Below are positions 1 through 15,868 of a DNA stretch of 60,000 nucleotides, one piece after another. Made by a program: the position numbers and the translations under genes. Position 1 is the first letter of the stretch. Every line of letters starts with the position of its first letter. Origin of the DNA: Membranipora membranacea (lineage: Eukaryota > Bryozoa > Gymnolaemata > Cheilostomatida > Membraniporidae). The DNA lies in NCBI GenBank assembly GCA_914767715.1, contig OU612065.1:34598001-34658000 (forward strand). The letters are read 5' to 3'. The notes beneath the pieces were generated by a model. That model saw nothing but the letters and a program-made list of their open reading frames with translations, searched no databases and was not told the origin of the DNA.

Positions 1-278
1 AAATTTCAATCAAATATTGACAAGAAATGGTGAGAAGCAGGAAAAGTAACAGGCCTATCTACAGACTTAACAGTTCATATCTACAGTATTGTGGTAATCA
101 AAACACAGATTCCTTCCCTAAGCTTGTGTTGTAGATTTGAGTCATCAAGCAAACATGGGTTGAGGGGATGTTTAAATTATAGGACTGGAGTGAAGTTTAT
201 TTTCTTACAAAAAGCTGAACAATGCACTAAAGCCTCATGTTGATTTTTATTTACCACAAAGATATTGTACCAGTCTTA

Positions 279-1969
<1,691 letters not shown>

Positions 1970-3288
1970 TTTAAAGCCAAGCTTGAATGTTACTAAGAGA
2001 GTAGCCTTAACATTTCAATTAAGATGTATAGGGTAAACCTAATAATTCCGAATTATTACTAAGTTATGAATTAGTACTAAACAAATTTAGCTACCCAATT
2101 TATGTCAGCTTTCATTAATTTCCGGTCTAGCAAATTAAGAATTTCCCAGAGAAATCAGAGTTCACCAACAGAGCAAACATAAATCTAAGTGATTTTAGCA
2201 AATTTTAACTGGGATGCTAAAGTTGAAACATTCAAGAAATAATGCCCTTATTTGGCCGGAAAAAGTCAGGTAAGTTGAAGATCAAAATGTGCTCATGTTG
2301 TTATGTTTAGGCTTAGTGAGTTAGTGTGACTCCACTTTCCAACCATTTGATTGATTTGGTTGAGGGTTTAGCTGGATTTCAAGACAAAATTCAGAGGAAG
2401 TCCATAACAAACTTTAATGCCAATTCATATCAAGATTGGCAACACAATGATGTGTACTCCTTATGCAGCAAACTCTAGCCAAGAAATTGTGTTGTATGTA
2501 GAGCACTAGCAGTGACTCCAAGCAAGCCACTGTACATACAATACAACATAGATAGCCTCCAGTACATGGTCAGCTTGGCTTGCAAGGATAGGAAAGTGCT
2601 TGGAGTAGACCTGATACTAGGTCAATCTATCCCCATTTGTGACATAAATGACAATAACACATCATTTGCTAAGACAACCTAGAATACACATATTTAGTCT
2701 GCATGAGGTTGACTAAAGGCACATCCACACTCAAATATGTGTTGAACTGTTTGAATGTTGAGACACCATAGCTCTAAAGCCATGATCTAAACTCAAATTG
2801 TTGGTGTCTTTGCCTATTGAACAGTTCGGTTCTGCCCAAATCATCACTCATAACCCAATCATCCATAGACCTATCAGCTACTGTTGTTGATTGTACATTA
2901 TTATTTTATTATATTATTACATTTAGGGTGCATTTGTGCTAGCCCCAAATTTAAGTAGCCCTATGATTTCTATGACATGCTTCTGAATATGCATAAAACT
3001 CAATATATGGTATATATGGCAATGAAATTGCTCAATTGGACACTGCCCCTCTCAATGGGTCCATGATATTTTACATTTAATACCATTGCACATGCATTAT
3101 TCACTTAACAATTTAAATACTTGAATACCTAGAATTCTACTTGTCAGTCACAATCTGGTTTGTAGCCTTTTTTGTGCAATCAGTCCAGACCTATATTTAT
3201 ACATATTTACACGGAGAAATCTGGTTTGTTTCTCACCACTGAGTTGGTGAGCGACTCTAGAGTGTTGTGGCGAAGTCATTGACCGGGG
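1970..3288. promoter_or_regulatory. Shared 5' intergenic region of RUVBL2 (-) and AKAP10 (+)
   Basis: This 1.3 kb separates two divergently transcribed start codons and should hold both promoters and 5' UTRs. I see no coding exon and no clear TATA or initiator motif. The final 60 bases before the AKAP10 ATG may be 5' UTR. The promoter role is inferred from position only. Confidence 0.45.
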
Positions 3289-6200
3289 ATGTCCTTTTTT
3301 TTAGAGAAATCTAGGCCTAAGTCACAGTTTTTTGACACGCCTATCAGTGAATCGACTAAGCCTGCCGATGCTCCTATCCACATTGATAATAGCAGTAAGC
3401 GGAGATCAAAGTCAAAGTTTTATGAAGATATACCCTCTGCTCCCCAAACCACAGACAGCTTTGATACAGAGAGTATAGCTAGTACCAACTGTAAGTCACT
3501 TGTTCATACCTCTATTCGTTTTAGGATCATGTTTACTTTTTAATACTTATCAAGCCTATGCATTAAAGTTCTTTTGTGTAGCGAATAACTCTAGATCAGT
3601 TGGCAGGAGGGAAAGATAGCCATTTCATGCAGTCTTGAAATTGTGGAATTTTATTATTATTATTATTTATTATTATTATGTAACTGTAACTCAACCTCAT
3701 TGCTTTATAAAACCTCTCACTTTGGCTTGTGAAATTTTGTGATAGTTTGACCTAAAGCAAGTTTAATCCAATTGCCTGCATTCCTGATGCTCACTTCCAC
3801 TAGTCACGCCGCTGCGGCGTGACCAGTGGATCGGGAGCGACTCGGAATGCAGGCAAATGGATCAAACTTGGTCTAGTTAGACCTCACGAGACTAGCTAAC
3901 ATTAATTCCTCTAGGTTTGGTAGCACTAGCGTAATTAATCACTCATCATTTTGCCTTTTTTGTGTCTTTGTAATACTAAGTTATTGTGAGAGAACATTTC
4001 TTAGCAGATTAGTGTTTGAAATCATTATGTAACATTATTAACCCATTGATTACATCCTGTCACTTTTTGTTTCTTGTACAGCTCATGGCTCTATCAACTC
4101 TAAACCTTCCCAACCCTCCCAAGAACCTCCAAAAATCCTCGCTATTGAAAGTCAAGGAGACCTTGGTGAGTAATGTTATTTTCCTGTGACTGATATCATA
4201 TATTGATCTACAATGATTGCAAACTATCAATTGCTTCTTGCTTTCCCTATAGAGAGATAGTAGCTGATTTTAAAGCTACATTTAGCCTAGGTTTAGAACC
4301 CAACTACCGGTGAGAAAAATATCTGAATCACAATGCTGACTATGAGACTGCAACCGTCACAAATAATCGGGTTTCCACCACTTCAACACCATGACTCATA
4401 TGCTTGTTTTCTAATATAGGGGAGAAACAGGGAAGCACAGAGTGGAATAGAAGAACGTCTATCTTGTCTCGATCGTTTGCTGATATCTTATGTGATAAGG
4501 AGCTGATTACTTACTTCATACAATACATGAGCTCTAAAGACAAGGGTCATCTAGTCAGATTCTGGTTAGACTCTGAGAACTTTACACAAGCCTCACTAAG
4601 TCGTATGAGAGCTCACTCTATGCATACAGCTATAGACGAATCTAGCCGCACTAAAAATTCACCGAATCCACATAGCACACCATCGAGTGAGGGCCAAACG
4701 CTACATGCAAACACTGCAGATGTTAAGACTGCTGGTCCTCTGCGGACCTCACAAGATGATCTACAAGAGAGTAAGTGCAGTAATACATTGAGATAACTTT
4801 GACTATGATCTTCAAAGGAAGCTGGTTCCTAAATATTCTGTCATTAAGTCCGACTGCTATAAATGACCAATTTCTTTCAATACAAATGCAGTCATTTCCC
4901 AGTGGAATAGACCGCCAACATAATGTCGGGTCGATATTCTCTTGGCGCAACAGGAATAGAATCAAACCATAAGTCTAGAGATGCTGAAGGGTGGTACAAA
5001 TATCTGCTGTGGGCAGATTATCTGTTATTTTTACACGGAAGCCTAAGACAGGCCTAAGTACGTTTTGCTTTTGATGTGGAAATTATGTTGACATGCAATC
5101 TCTAACTTTCGATTGAACTTTTACCGGCCATGGAGAAGATTGGTAATTATCCCCATAAATTTGGCTGTGTAGATGGGAGGGGATTAAGCTCCTTTGTTGC
5201 TGATAGTCTACTAAGGATTTGATATATTTATAGCCTGGTTAAATCTCAGACCGTTGATTACATAGTACCTCTTATCAGCCTCTTATAACACAGTGTTATC
5301 TCAGATTTTATCTTAGAGTAATATATAGTATGTGTGTAAGGGGAGATGAACTTCCCATCAAACCTGAACATGATAGCACTTGTTGATTAGCGATATGTCG
5401 GTCGTCGTGAAGATGAACAACACACTTGTTGATTAGGATTTTAATGAACGAGACTGAGTAAAATATGTACATCGGTAGTTGTGCAGAAATAGTATTGGCT
5501 ACATGCACATAGTAGCATTAGCTGCCTTTTAAACACTCTCAGGTCTCATATCACAGTTTGAGGCCAAATATCTTGTCTACCTTCTTGTATAATCCTGCTC
5601 AGCATCAAGGCTCAAGTTTATAGCCATAGCCTTTGAAGCTTGTGGAGATATGAAATACTTGTTGACATGTTCCCTGTTTAATGGGAACTGGGAAGAGTGC
5701 CAGACTACGCTACTATTTGTGGATTTGTTTGTTACCGCAATAAAACCTATCATAACAATGTAGTGGTTGTTTAGTTGGTAGGTTGTAGATGATCTTGGTT
5801 GAGGTTAGCCAAATGCTACATGAGATGATCTGGATCTTGTGTTGTTAAACCCATCATGATTCATGTCCCTATTAATACCACAATCTCATGGGGAATGCTG
5901 CTGCAGAGACCCTTAGACTATTAAGTATCTTTGATAGAACCTGTCTGATCCCAGTACAGACCATGGAATCTATTTTGAGTACAGTCTATTAATTTCCATA
6001 TAAGTCATCTCATATCCATTTGATGTCAATTTTTAAAATGTTCAGGCATCACTGATTCCTTGGGGTTTTTTGGCAAAGATTCAAGATGCCTATTGTGTGA
6101 ACTGTCATTGGCCCCATATCATTATGTCACATTTCAATCTATTCTGCAGGAATCAAAGAAGATGCTGTTAATATTTACTCCAGATACATAGCGTTAGATT

Positions 6201-9200
6201 GTCAATCAAGTATAGGGATAAGTGAAGAACTACGGAATTCCACTATTAGTAAGTTGACATGCTTTAAAACCAGCCACCAGCCCCGAGAGGAACCAATATG
6301 TTCCCTCTATAGGGAAAATGTCTCTTTACTGTGTACAGGTTTTGGCCTACTTTTGTCTAATTGCTTTGTATTATGGTATGCAGCTAGGTAGGTCTAATAT
6401 CAACCACAAAGGGGATGTACTAATGTTTGGTGTAACGGTGATACTGAAAAAGCGTGTGCAGTTACATTAGTTCCAGCCTAGATAATGAGAAAGTGTAAAG
6501 CTATCTGATAATCCTAGTGCACTATGTGTCTTGTCTGTCTTATGGTGTTTGTTTGATTTTATATTTCTTGGAATGACTGATATGTGTTCTATAAGCATAT
6601 TTATGTTAACAATTATCCCCACACTGCTGTTCTAATTTCTTGTAGCTACCAAATTTAAACTGATCTCAATTGACAGCTCTTTTTTTAATTGAGGGAATCA
6701 ATTAACTGATGAAATCTACCTTGATCTATGTCCAAACCACAGCATTAAAGATAGTCCCATCAGGGAGGAGCAATTACTCCCACCAAGATGTAAATCAAGA
6801 TTTATGACATTACATAATATTGATATGTGAAACCAAATGTACTATTATTGTAGACTTTATCTCCCACTGTAGAAATAGCTTTCAAAGTCATTAGTATTGG
6901 TTTGATGATATCATAAAACCAAAGCAGGATATCTGAGTTTGTTTTATTTCTGTTTTATCCAGGTAAGATATGTAGCGAGGACGGTAAAGTTGATCCTCAG
7001 TGTTTTAGAGACTGTCAAAAGTTTACCGAAGATTTGCTTCAAAAAGAGTGAGTATCAAGTGTAGAAGCGCACCTATCCACATGCCTGGTTGTCTGTGATC
7101 CCTTTTCACCCCAAGTAATCTGCCCTGATGTGCACCTATTCATTGTTTGTATGTAGCCTTTTTAATTGCAACACTGGCCTGCAAGCAACCAGTTGTCTGA
7201 CAAACACTCATTCTGCAAATTCGTCAAGCAATTGAAATTAAACCCCTTGGAGTTTGACCTGCAATTTCACTTATAACTTCGTTTTTTTCTGAATTCATAT
7301 AGGACTAGATTTAAAGAAGATGTACATTGACAAAAGTACTTTACTGTACTGACACAAATGTTGTGTCGTTTTGAATATTCACATCTGGATACCACCCATG
7401 CCTGCGATGAATGTTATCACTTCTGTTTCAATTTTGTTGTAGATATTTTAAAGAGTTCTTAGAGAGTTCGTTTTATCGCAAATACCAAATAGATATGCTA
7501 ACAAGTAACAGGCTTCATCTCATAGATATTCTCTATAACGACAACATCATGTTTTATTTTATGGAGGTTTGTATTTTTGGGTATTTTGTTCAGTGATGTT
7601 TTAAATTGGTATTTGTATTGTGTATTGTTTTAGGACCACCAAAAATTTAGCCCACTATCCAAATTAGCATGAAAGTGCCATGCGGGAATATCTTGGAATT
7701 GCAGTGAAATATTGGCTGCTATTGGAGGATTAGTTTTTGTAATAGCTCAAATTTTTTTTTGGAAAATCACGGATGAACATCAAAATCATTTTACTCATTT
7801 CCTCTCAAATATCATTTGAAAGGAGCAGGCAATATGATTCCTTGACATCAACTGGTGTGAACTCAATGTTTAACATCGACCTCAATCAAAGTTGGTCAAT
7901 GTTGTCTCACTCCTTTATTTTGACGGGGAAGGATGCAAAGTATATTGTATTGTCATTGGTAACATCAGTATATGAAATAATTGAGGCGTGGAAGTAGAAG
8001 TGAGATTTGCCTCTGTCACAGCTGACTATGCCCTAGAGTTTGTTCGACCCATCATCCTCTGGCGAGCTCCAGGCCGCTTCTAATATACGAGCACCAAACT
8101 GGTAAAGCTTGCTCATAAAAGTTTAAAATACAATTTTATTTGTAGTTTATCGAGCAGGAGCAGGCCTCCCGGATGTTACAGTTTTGGATGGCGGTGGATA
8201 ATTTCCAAACACATTTAGAATCAGATAATGATAATTACCCAACTCAGGATGCTCAATCAGATGCTATGATAATCTACGAAAAGTGAGTGATGTAGAAACG
8301 TGGCCATTGCTTAGTCAGATTCTGTTTTAATTATTACTTATGAAATCAGGGGTAACATTTACCTACTACACAGTCTGGCCCCAGAATAACCTTCCGGGAA
8401 ACCTCAATGCTTGACTGATGAGGCACTTTGCGCATGTGCATCAATTCAGGTTCAATTTCTCTGCACAGTAGCGACTGAACTAATTAAAATGTGCTTGAGT
8501 TCCCAGTTCTTTAGTTTGGATGGGGTGACTTTTCAGTTTGAGAACTCGAGCACATTTGGAACTCAATTGCTACAGTGCAGAGAGATTTGTATCACATTGT
8601 AGGACTGCAAGCAGTGTGCTGATGAGGTGTTATCAATGTTACCAAGTATATAGCCTCCTAGCAATAGATGGACTATGACGACATATGTGCATTAATTCTG
8701 TGCCCATTTGGAATTCAAGGCCAAAATCTTGTAGATTGAATGTTTTAAACATGACACAAGTTTTATTGAAATTTAATCCATGACATTTAATGATATGCAC
8801 ATTAAAATCTGACCAACAACATCAACAACAACTAATCAATTATCTACAGTCAAGGACTCTGTATGTATTGGTATATTGATATAGTGATTGGTGATAGTGA
8901 TTGGTATTTTGGTATAGTGATTGGAAAGTAATTGCTGCAACTGTTGCATATAATGATCATATCTTCATACATTTCTTACCACACCGTTTAAACCAGACTA
9001 GCGATACGCACAATCCATATAGGCAACTGCAAGATTGAGTGTTTTATCAATCAATAAAGAATGATTTTGCTCAAAAGCAAGATATGAAGTGAAATCATGT
9101 GTGGGGGTCTGAATATAATTCGATTTTCTTCTGTGATTTACAGATACTTCTCGTTACAAGCCAGTGAGCCTCTGGGGTTCACCGATAAGGTGAGGATGCA

Positions 9201-11825
9201 TGTGGAGCTCAACATCTGCAGAGAGGAGGGACCGCTTCCGGACTGCTTTCTCATACCAAAAATCATCATCTTAGAAACCATAGAACGGGTAGGCAAATCT
9301 TATTTCTGTTTAAATTTCACCAGGGGTCCCAAACTCCCTGATTTCACCGCCGGTCATTTGATGCTGCTGCATGGAGGCTGATGATAAAGCTGTGTTTAGT
9401 AGCTGAGGGCTTAGGGGGGGGGGGGGGACTAAAACTTAGCTGTAGTACTGTACTATAGAGCAGTGGCATGCTTGACCATTCATGAGCATTGTTAAAAAGT
9501 TTTGTACAGATCTCAATACATACCACCACAATGACTTATACTAGATCATATGCCAAGACGAAATTCTTTATAATTCACTTTGTAGTGAAATTCCACTCAT
9601 AATAATTAACCGTAATCAAAATCCAACAAATTATTATTGTGGCTTGTGGCGTTGTGGCTTATTATTATAAGATATGACCAATGTGTAATAAGTATTATTG
9701 ACTTTTTTTTTCATTATTCATGATAATACCAAACTCACAAATAATAACTATAGATGATGTTTATTATTATCACTGTTATTAAGTCAGTGGTAGCCATAAG
9801 TGACAAATCATGTGTTTATCTCATTTATTTTCATTGCTGAGCTCGGTTTGCTTTTGAGTTGTCTCATCTTGAAGTCTGATTGCCTTGACAAACTAAGCTG
9901 AGTGGATCATGATCGCAACTACCTAATACTAGAATGTGTTATTTTGTAGACTTTGCTCACACAGTTTCTTCAAAGCCAAATTTACTTCCGATTTCTGTCA
10001 GAACTCATCAACTCTGTCCAGGCCAATCACCATCAGCACGATACGCCAAAAACTGCCTCTAAACGCTCCCATACTCGAACTGGTAAGGGTTGAACCGCAA
10101 ACTGTCAGCAAAAAGCCTAAGTGGTTGATATGAACAATAATATGTCAACCTATGATTGCTTACATTACCGATGATTATATGTAATGCTGTACCATACTTC
10201 AGGATCAGGGGAAGGCAGGGTTGATCAAACTAACTTTGGAGTTGTCTGTCAACATGAAGTTTGATATGTCAGCCTATAATCGAACTAGAGAACAAGAAAA
10301 CTAGAGAAGGCAGGATTAAACTTTGGAGTTGTCTGTCTACACACATTCTGTGGTGTCTTACCCACTTTTTTTCCTGTTACAGGTAGTAATGCTAGTTATG
10401 ATACACACAGCCTGGGTGGACAGAATGGAGGTCAGGATGGTAAGGTCAGCAGTGCATCATCAGCCTCAGAATTAAACCACAATAAGATAGACGAGGACCA
10501 ACCACTGTGGAAACGGGTTCATCAAAGGTAGGGGTAGTTAATATCTTGTTCTGCAACTGCAATCAATTTTTAATGGATGAATTGAGAATGTATGTAGCAA
10601 CATTTTTAGGATAATGAAACTTACTCAAATTACATTACATTAAATTACATTACGCCCATACTGAATTTATTGCTAGGCAGTTTCCTACCAAGTACTCTCT
10701 CCTGACTGAGAATCTTGGTTGGTTGATTTACCGCTCCTTCCAATCACAGACTAAGGAGATAGCTAATGAGTCTTGCATGCTTAGGTTCCTCTCAGTTGGT
10801 ATCAGCTGGAGCTTTACTAAGACTTGGGTTATGATGGCTTTAATATCTGAGCAGAAAAAACTGCTTCCTATGTTATTCAATGACGAAAACAATGTTCAGT
10901 GAATATCCTATGTCTGTCAGTTGGTAGTGAGTTGTTTGTTTTATAGAAATGCCATGTCACTGGGACATCTGAGTGAGTTTGGACAGTACATATCGGAGTT
11001 AGATATAGAACAGGTACCTGATCTAGATAAGAAGAAAGGTATGAGTAATAACAATATCTTCTTTATCTTCATTCACTATCACATTATGTCATAGAGGTGA
11101 AGAATGAAAGTTAACTATAACTATAACAATTAACTTCTCATCAGAAGTGTGCAATATATAGTATATAGCTAGTACTAGTAGTCTATTGCTATAATGGGTA
11201 GCTGTCTAAGTTTAGACATATGAGGCATGCAACCTCCCAGTTATCTATGGTGAGGGGGTCTCAATTAGGAATGGGCAGAAAGTTTGCAAGGTTTATCGTC
11301 CCCTGCTTTACCTCTGAAAACTAACACTCTCCTGTCTGGATCTGGCCAATGAGTTCAAACAAAATTTGCTGAAATGCTATCTAGTTAAACAATTTTTGTA
11401 AATGGACAATCAGCTGACAATTGCTTTTAGTACCTACACAAGTCATTGACTAGTTTTTATTTTCTAAAAATTATTTTAAATGACCTTTGCAGCAGATTAT
11501 TTTGTTCTCGCATAATACATAACGAAAGCTATGACCCACATGACATCTAAGCTTGCAGGGTTTGTCATTGGGATCGTTTACCTTGAACATGGATTAATTT
11601 TTCAATTTATTTCTTACAGGAAATCGCTTCTCCCGTAAGAAGAAAGAGAAAGAGAAGGCACAGGAGGACATGGCCTGGCAGATTGCTAAGATGATAATAG
11701 ATGATATAAACAGAGAAGTGACCTCGTCTCAGAGTCGAAGTGAGACAATGTCCGAGACTGCAGAGTCTACTACTAGTGGTGCTGAATCAGGGATAGGGGA
11801 TCAGGGGGAATCTACTAATTTATAA
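3289..11825 (+). CDS. AKAP10: A-kinase anchoring protein 10 (D-AKAP2): two RGS domains plus PKA-binding helix
   Basis: Scaffold that tethers PKA regulatory subunits; vertebrate AKAP10 also binds Rab GTPases through its RGS domains. Twelve exons, all in phase: 3289-3490, 4082-4165, 4420-4770, 6150-6248, 6963-7047, 7443-7566, 8146-8282, 9144-9288, 9950-10082, 10383-10527, 10947-11038, 11620-11825; 600 aa. RGS 1 begins near residue 105 (ELITYFIQYM, HLVRFWLDSENF) and, as in vertebrates, is interrupted by a low-complexity insert before resuming at KEDAVNIYSRYI and ending near FYRKYQIDML. RGS 2 covers roughly residues 295-440 (MLQFWMAVDNF, SLQASEPLGF, LNICREEGPLPDCF). The amphipathic PKA-anchoring helix is at about 546-566 (AWQIAKMIIDDINREV; human has AWKIAKMIVSDIMQQ). 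The C-terminus, STNL, fits a class I PDZ ligand, as the human STKL does. The start begins MSFF, as in the human core sequence. Confidence 0.96.
3758..3870. repeat. Imperfect inverted repeat (MITE-like) in AKAP10 intron 1
   Basis: Arms CAAGTTTAATCCAATTGCC and its near-complement ending CAAACTTG flank a GC-rich core with a short palindrome, GTCACGCCGCTGCGGCGTGAC. Its core resembles the GC-rich palindromes at 55281-55345. Confidence 0.7.
9414..9427. repeat. G14 homopolymer
   Basis: Uninterrupted run of 14 G in AKAP10 intron 8. Such a run could form a quadruplex and is prone to length error in sequencing. Confidence 0.9.
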
Positions 11826-12999
11826 TGAGGCCCATCTATGATATGTGTGACCAGTCTTGCCTTTAATCACCCGACTACGGCTTATGTGTGATCAATCTGG
11901 CCATCGCTCATAATGCTATGAGTCGTGTATGCTTGTCGTTGAGGTTTAGTCAGCTGAAGAAGTTTGGTCAGACCAACTGATGCAGTATTCAAAGCTGACT
12001 GTATGTGATGTATAGGTTTTACAGACTTTAGTGGGGATTTGGGGCCTATACATCAACATGAACAATGATGTGGTCTGCTTTTAAAATGTCATGACGGAAT
12101 TTTTCATGAACCTGTGCTCACAAACTTAAGATTTTTAATGTGATGATGCCAAACAATATATTTATGAGCTTTTGAGAGCCAGTTTTAAACCAGAGTACGA
12201 CTCACTTTTTATCAGATAACATATCCCAGGGACATCTGAATCTGGGATGCTTGCAAACAAAATTTCACGGTGCTTCATAACTGTTCATAATATTGAAAAC
12301 TATACCTACACATGTACGCTTACTTACATATAGCTATTTTATAACAATTTTATTGTATCATAGTTCTTCACAGTCGATCGTTGGATATTTTTATTCTGGT
12401 GCAGTCGCTAACACCAATTTAGTCATTGTTAATGTTTCATCTTTGCAAGTCAAATATACAATTAAGTTTGATTCAAGCATTACCATAGCCTGCTATTTGC
12501 TGATGACGAGTGTCTCAGTGGCTTATCCTGTACCTGCTTCAATATGGCTGTCATCTTTCTGTTGATCCAACAACAGCAAATAATTAGTAACAGATTCGAC
12601 ATGACTCAATTTCTGACTAAAATCAATTGATATTCGGAAGCTATGAGACCTAAAATGTTTCTCATTTGAGGCAGTCACAACTGTGCTGAAAGAAGTGCGA
12701 GTCCTTATCAAAATAATTGATCTTTAGTAGATAAAGTTGGCCTTTACCATATTATGATGTATCATATATTTTGGTCTAAGAAAACAAGCATTGGAATCGT
12801 TATAGAGAAGAATCATATATTAGAACCTAAGGGAGCATCTAATTATCCATACTACACAATATAATAGGTAGGTCTTACAAAATGTCTGTACCAAAAAGCG
12901 CATCGGATATACTGAGTAAGCCAAGAGTGATCACTATTTCTTGACCAAACATCATTGCTGGAGAAGTGTTGAGGAGTTGTCTTTTCAGCATGGAGTTGA
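11826..12999. other. Convergent 3' region of AKAP10 and ARPC3; no gene seen
   Basis: Holds the two 3' UTRs. I saw no clean AATAAA close to the AKAP10 stop codon. Short open frames here have no splice context or recognisable protein features. Confidence 0.5.
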
Positions 13000-15868
13000 T
13001 TACATTCCAGGGGCGGACAAACTTTTATCCATGAATTTCCTCTTGACGAAGCACATCCACCACTGAAAAACAGGAATGAGTTTAAAATCATTGTGATCAA
13101 AATGGAAGAATATTACAAGTGTTGCAGAGCATGTAGTATGGGTGTGAGTATGTTGCATGGGGGCATTGCAATGAATATTGCCAAAATCATTCTCTGATCT
13201 GCCCTTTCTGGTGAAAAATGCAATACATGCTGCATTCACAATCCAATTGATATTAAATATGTTTACTGTATTGATCTGGGTAAAGCTGTATGGTGACTTT
13301 TATAAAGAGAACCGTATGAGGTCAAGGAATTTGGAGGCAATACATGATAAGACCAAACCTATGAGTGTAGGTGTTTACCTTGCTAGGTTTGTCTGTTTGT
13401 GGATCGAATACTTTCTCACATACTCTGACTCCTGTCTCCTGTCTAAGCTGCTGCATATACTTCCTCATAGTATCTGAAAGGTTTCAAATGGAATCAACTC
13501 AATGATAAGTATAAGCCTCAGACTACTAATGTAAGTGATCTATGACTAGAATTATTGGGATTGGGATCGCAGCACGATGCAGAACAATAACATGGTGAAG
13601 ATAGGCAGGCATCTCATGTACCAGTCATGACTCTCATTGTTAGCGTCAGAATTTGTCATTTTGTAATTTTCTCCAAATTCCAAAGATAAGGGTATGGGTG
13701 TCAAATAAATCTCATCAGCAAAATTCCATATATGATATCAACAATCTTCTGTTTGGTAACAAATGGAGGGAGGGGGGAAGGGGTGGCTTAAGGAATCATT
13801 AACCTTAAGATGTTCTTTAATTTCTTTCTTGAAGAGCAATGACAATGATTAGTAATCACAATGCACTTCTCAATGAATTGGATAACTTTGGCATATGAAC
13901 CATCAGTATCATCAGTAAGATGGCATTATTAGTCATCAATAGTACATTGATTGACTCACCTTCCTCCATTTTATCTTTAGGTTTGATATACATAGCATTG
14001 AGAGGGAAGCCTGACTCGCCTGGTAAAGGCCACTGCTTAACTCCCAGTGTGTGCATTTCTTTCAAACCTTGACTTTTACTGGTGCACTGTCAGAAAAAAG
14101 AAAGGGCATCGTTAATCAGGATCACAAACGGTAGTATGGAATTCTTAGACTTTTATATCTGGGAAAATCGATTTCATTGCTTGCAATCTGCTTATAGTTT
14201 GTTTGATATATTGGTCCCATGGTGTCAGAAACTTTGAAGGTCACCAGCAAGTAAAGTTTCAAACCGATAAATTTTCAACGAACATGGAGCAACAAGTTAT
14301 AAGAAAGCATTGATCAAATCTCAAAACTATCACGGCCTACATATGTAAACCCTTTTACTATGGGCTTCAATGAAACATGCGCGATAGCATATAATGTATG
14401 TCTAAAATTTGCATCTGAGAATTTCTTTAGTTTTGCTAGAGTAATGACAAAGTGTCTTGAAATGAGTATTCACTGATATGACATCCAGCAATGGAAGACA
14501 GATATGCTCACTCACCTTCTGTAATTTCTTGAGACACTCGGTGACATAGAGTGTGAGATATATGAGCGTTCTGTCTGCTTCACCCTAGCACAGTAAAAAA
14601 CAACAGTATCACATGTTAGAAAGACTAGCAACAATGACTCACTAGTCTGAGCCCATCAGACTCTTGCTGTCGGCTGGAGAAGACTCACAAGAGAACGTCC
14701 TTGCTCCATAACTTTGGTTCTAGAGATGTTATTTGGGTTGATATAAGGAGAGAACAAAAAGAGAAAATCATATTTATTTACTTATTCTCAGTCAAAATTA
14801 TAAGTTTTGCAACTAACTCAGAATTAATTTACTTACCTTGATTTCATAATTTTTGAAGAAGATGTTAGCTTTGAAGAAGTATAAAGCTTCATCAATTGCA
14901 TCATGGTCTAGTGCTGAAACATAGATTGGTTAAATGAGTAATATCTATAGACAATGTTTTTTCTTCTTCTATGGTTTATACCTTAAATGACTGCCCGCTG
15001 CAGTGCCCGGTGCCAGTGGATGAGTCTATCCAATATCAAAATAATACTCAATGACCAGATCAAAAACAAAACAGATGGCAATAATGAAAAGTCCTGACTC
15101 CTTCAAACTCCTAGTTGAACAAGACCAAATATTCAGTAAACAGCATATAGCATCCCAAACTAAGTGACTGAAAATAATGTATAAACAGGCAAATATATTG
15201 CTGGATCATGCATAAAGTTGATCTAGATCAAAAAGAGAGAGAGGACAGTAAAGCATAATTTCCATAATTGAGCTTACCTGGGTCTTTTTGTGCTGGCCCA
15301 CCATATGTTGTGCGCAGAGGTAGCAAAGCCATGTTACCCACAAGGCGTGGAGCCGTTAACTGAGAATGATAAGCCTGAAAAAGAAGAAGGTATATTGTGT
15401 ATGGTGGATTGGATTCATTGCATCGAATGCAATTATTGGACCCCATAATAACTCTCGGCATAAACGAACGGCGAATAATCATAAGCCAACCCATATTCTA
15501 GTTGGGGCATGAAATACATGGAATGGCAGGAAAAATATTGCAGCACCACCAACAAAAATTTAATACATACATAGTCACAGTGGGATGATATATTTTGGCT
15601 TGCTGTGGAGATTAGAATTAATTGATCAAATGTGCCCAACAGATAATCGAATCCATTTAACTGTAAGAAATCAAGTGCAAGTTTGATCACACAATATTAT
15701 CTTCTACCATGAAGCAATCTTATAAAAGAAAAAGACTGAGAGAAAGCTATTTTTTTTATCAACAAATGATTATTATTTCAGGTGTAAAATGATGGCTTAC
15801 TCTCCACATCTAATAAGAGCAGTAGTTGAATCATTGGCTTGATAAGATATTTGTCTACTTACTGGCAT
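13000..15868 (-). CDS. ARPC3: Actin-related protein 2/3 complex subunit 3 (p21-Arc)
   Basis: Subunit of the Arp2/3 complex, which nucleates branched actin filaments at the cell cortex. Seven exons in phase: 15863-15868 (ATG CCA only), 15278-15374, 14837-14913, 14516-14584, 13960-14086, 13379-13473, 13000-13062; 534 nt, 177 aa, against 178 in human. Landmarks in order: [109 protein letters not shown]. The whole family length is covered, with no gap or internal stop. The first coding exon has only two codons, so the start rests on the MP-AYHS junction, which matches orthologues. The gene is head-to-head with GPN3. Confidence 0.97.
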
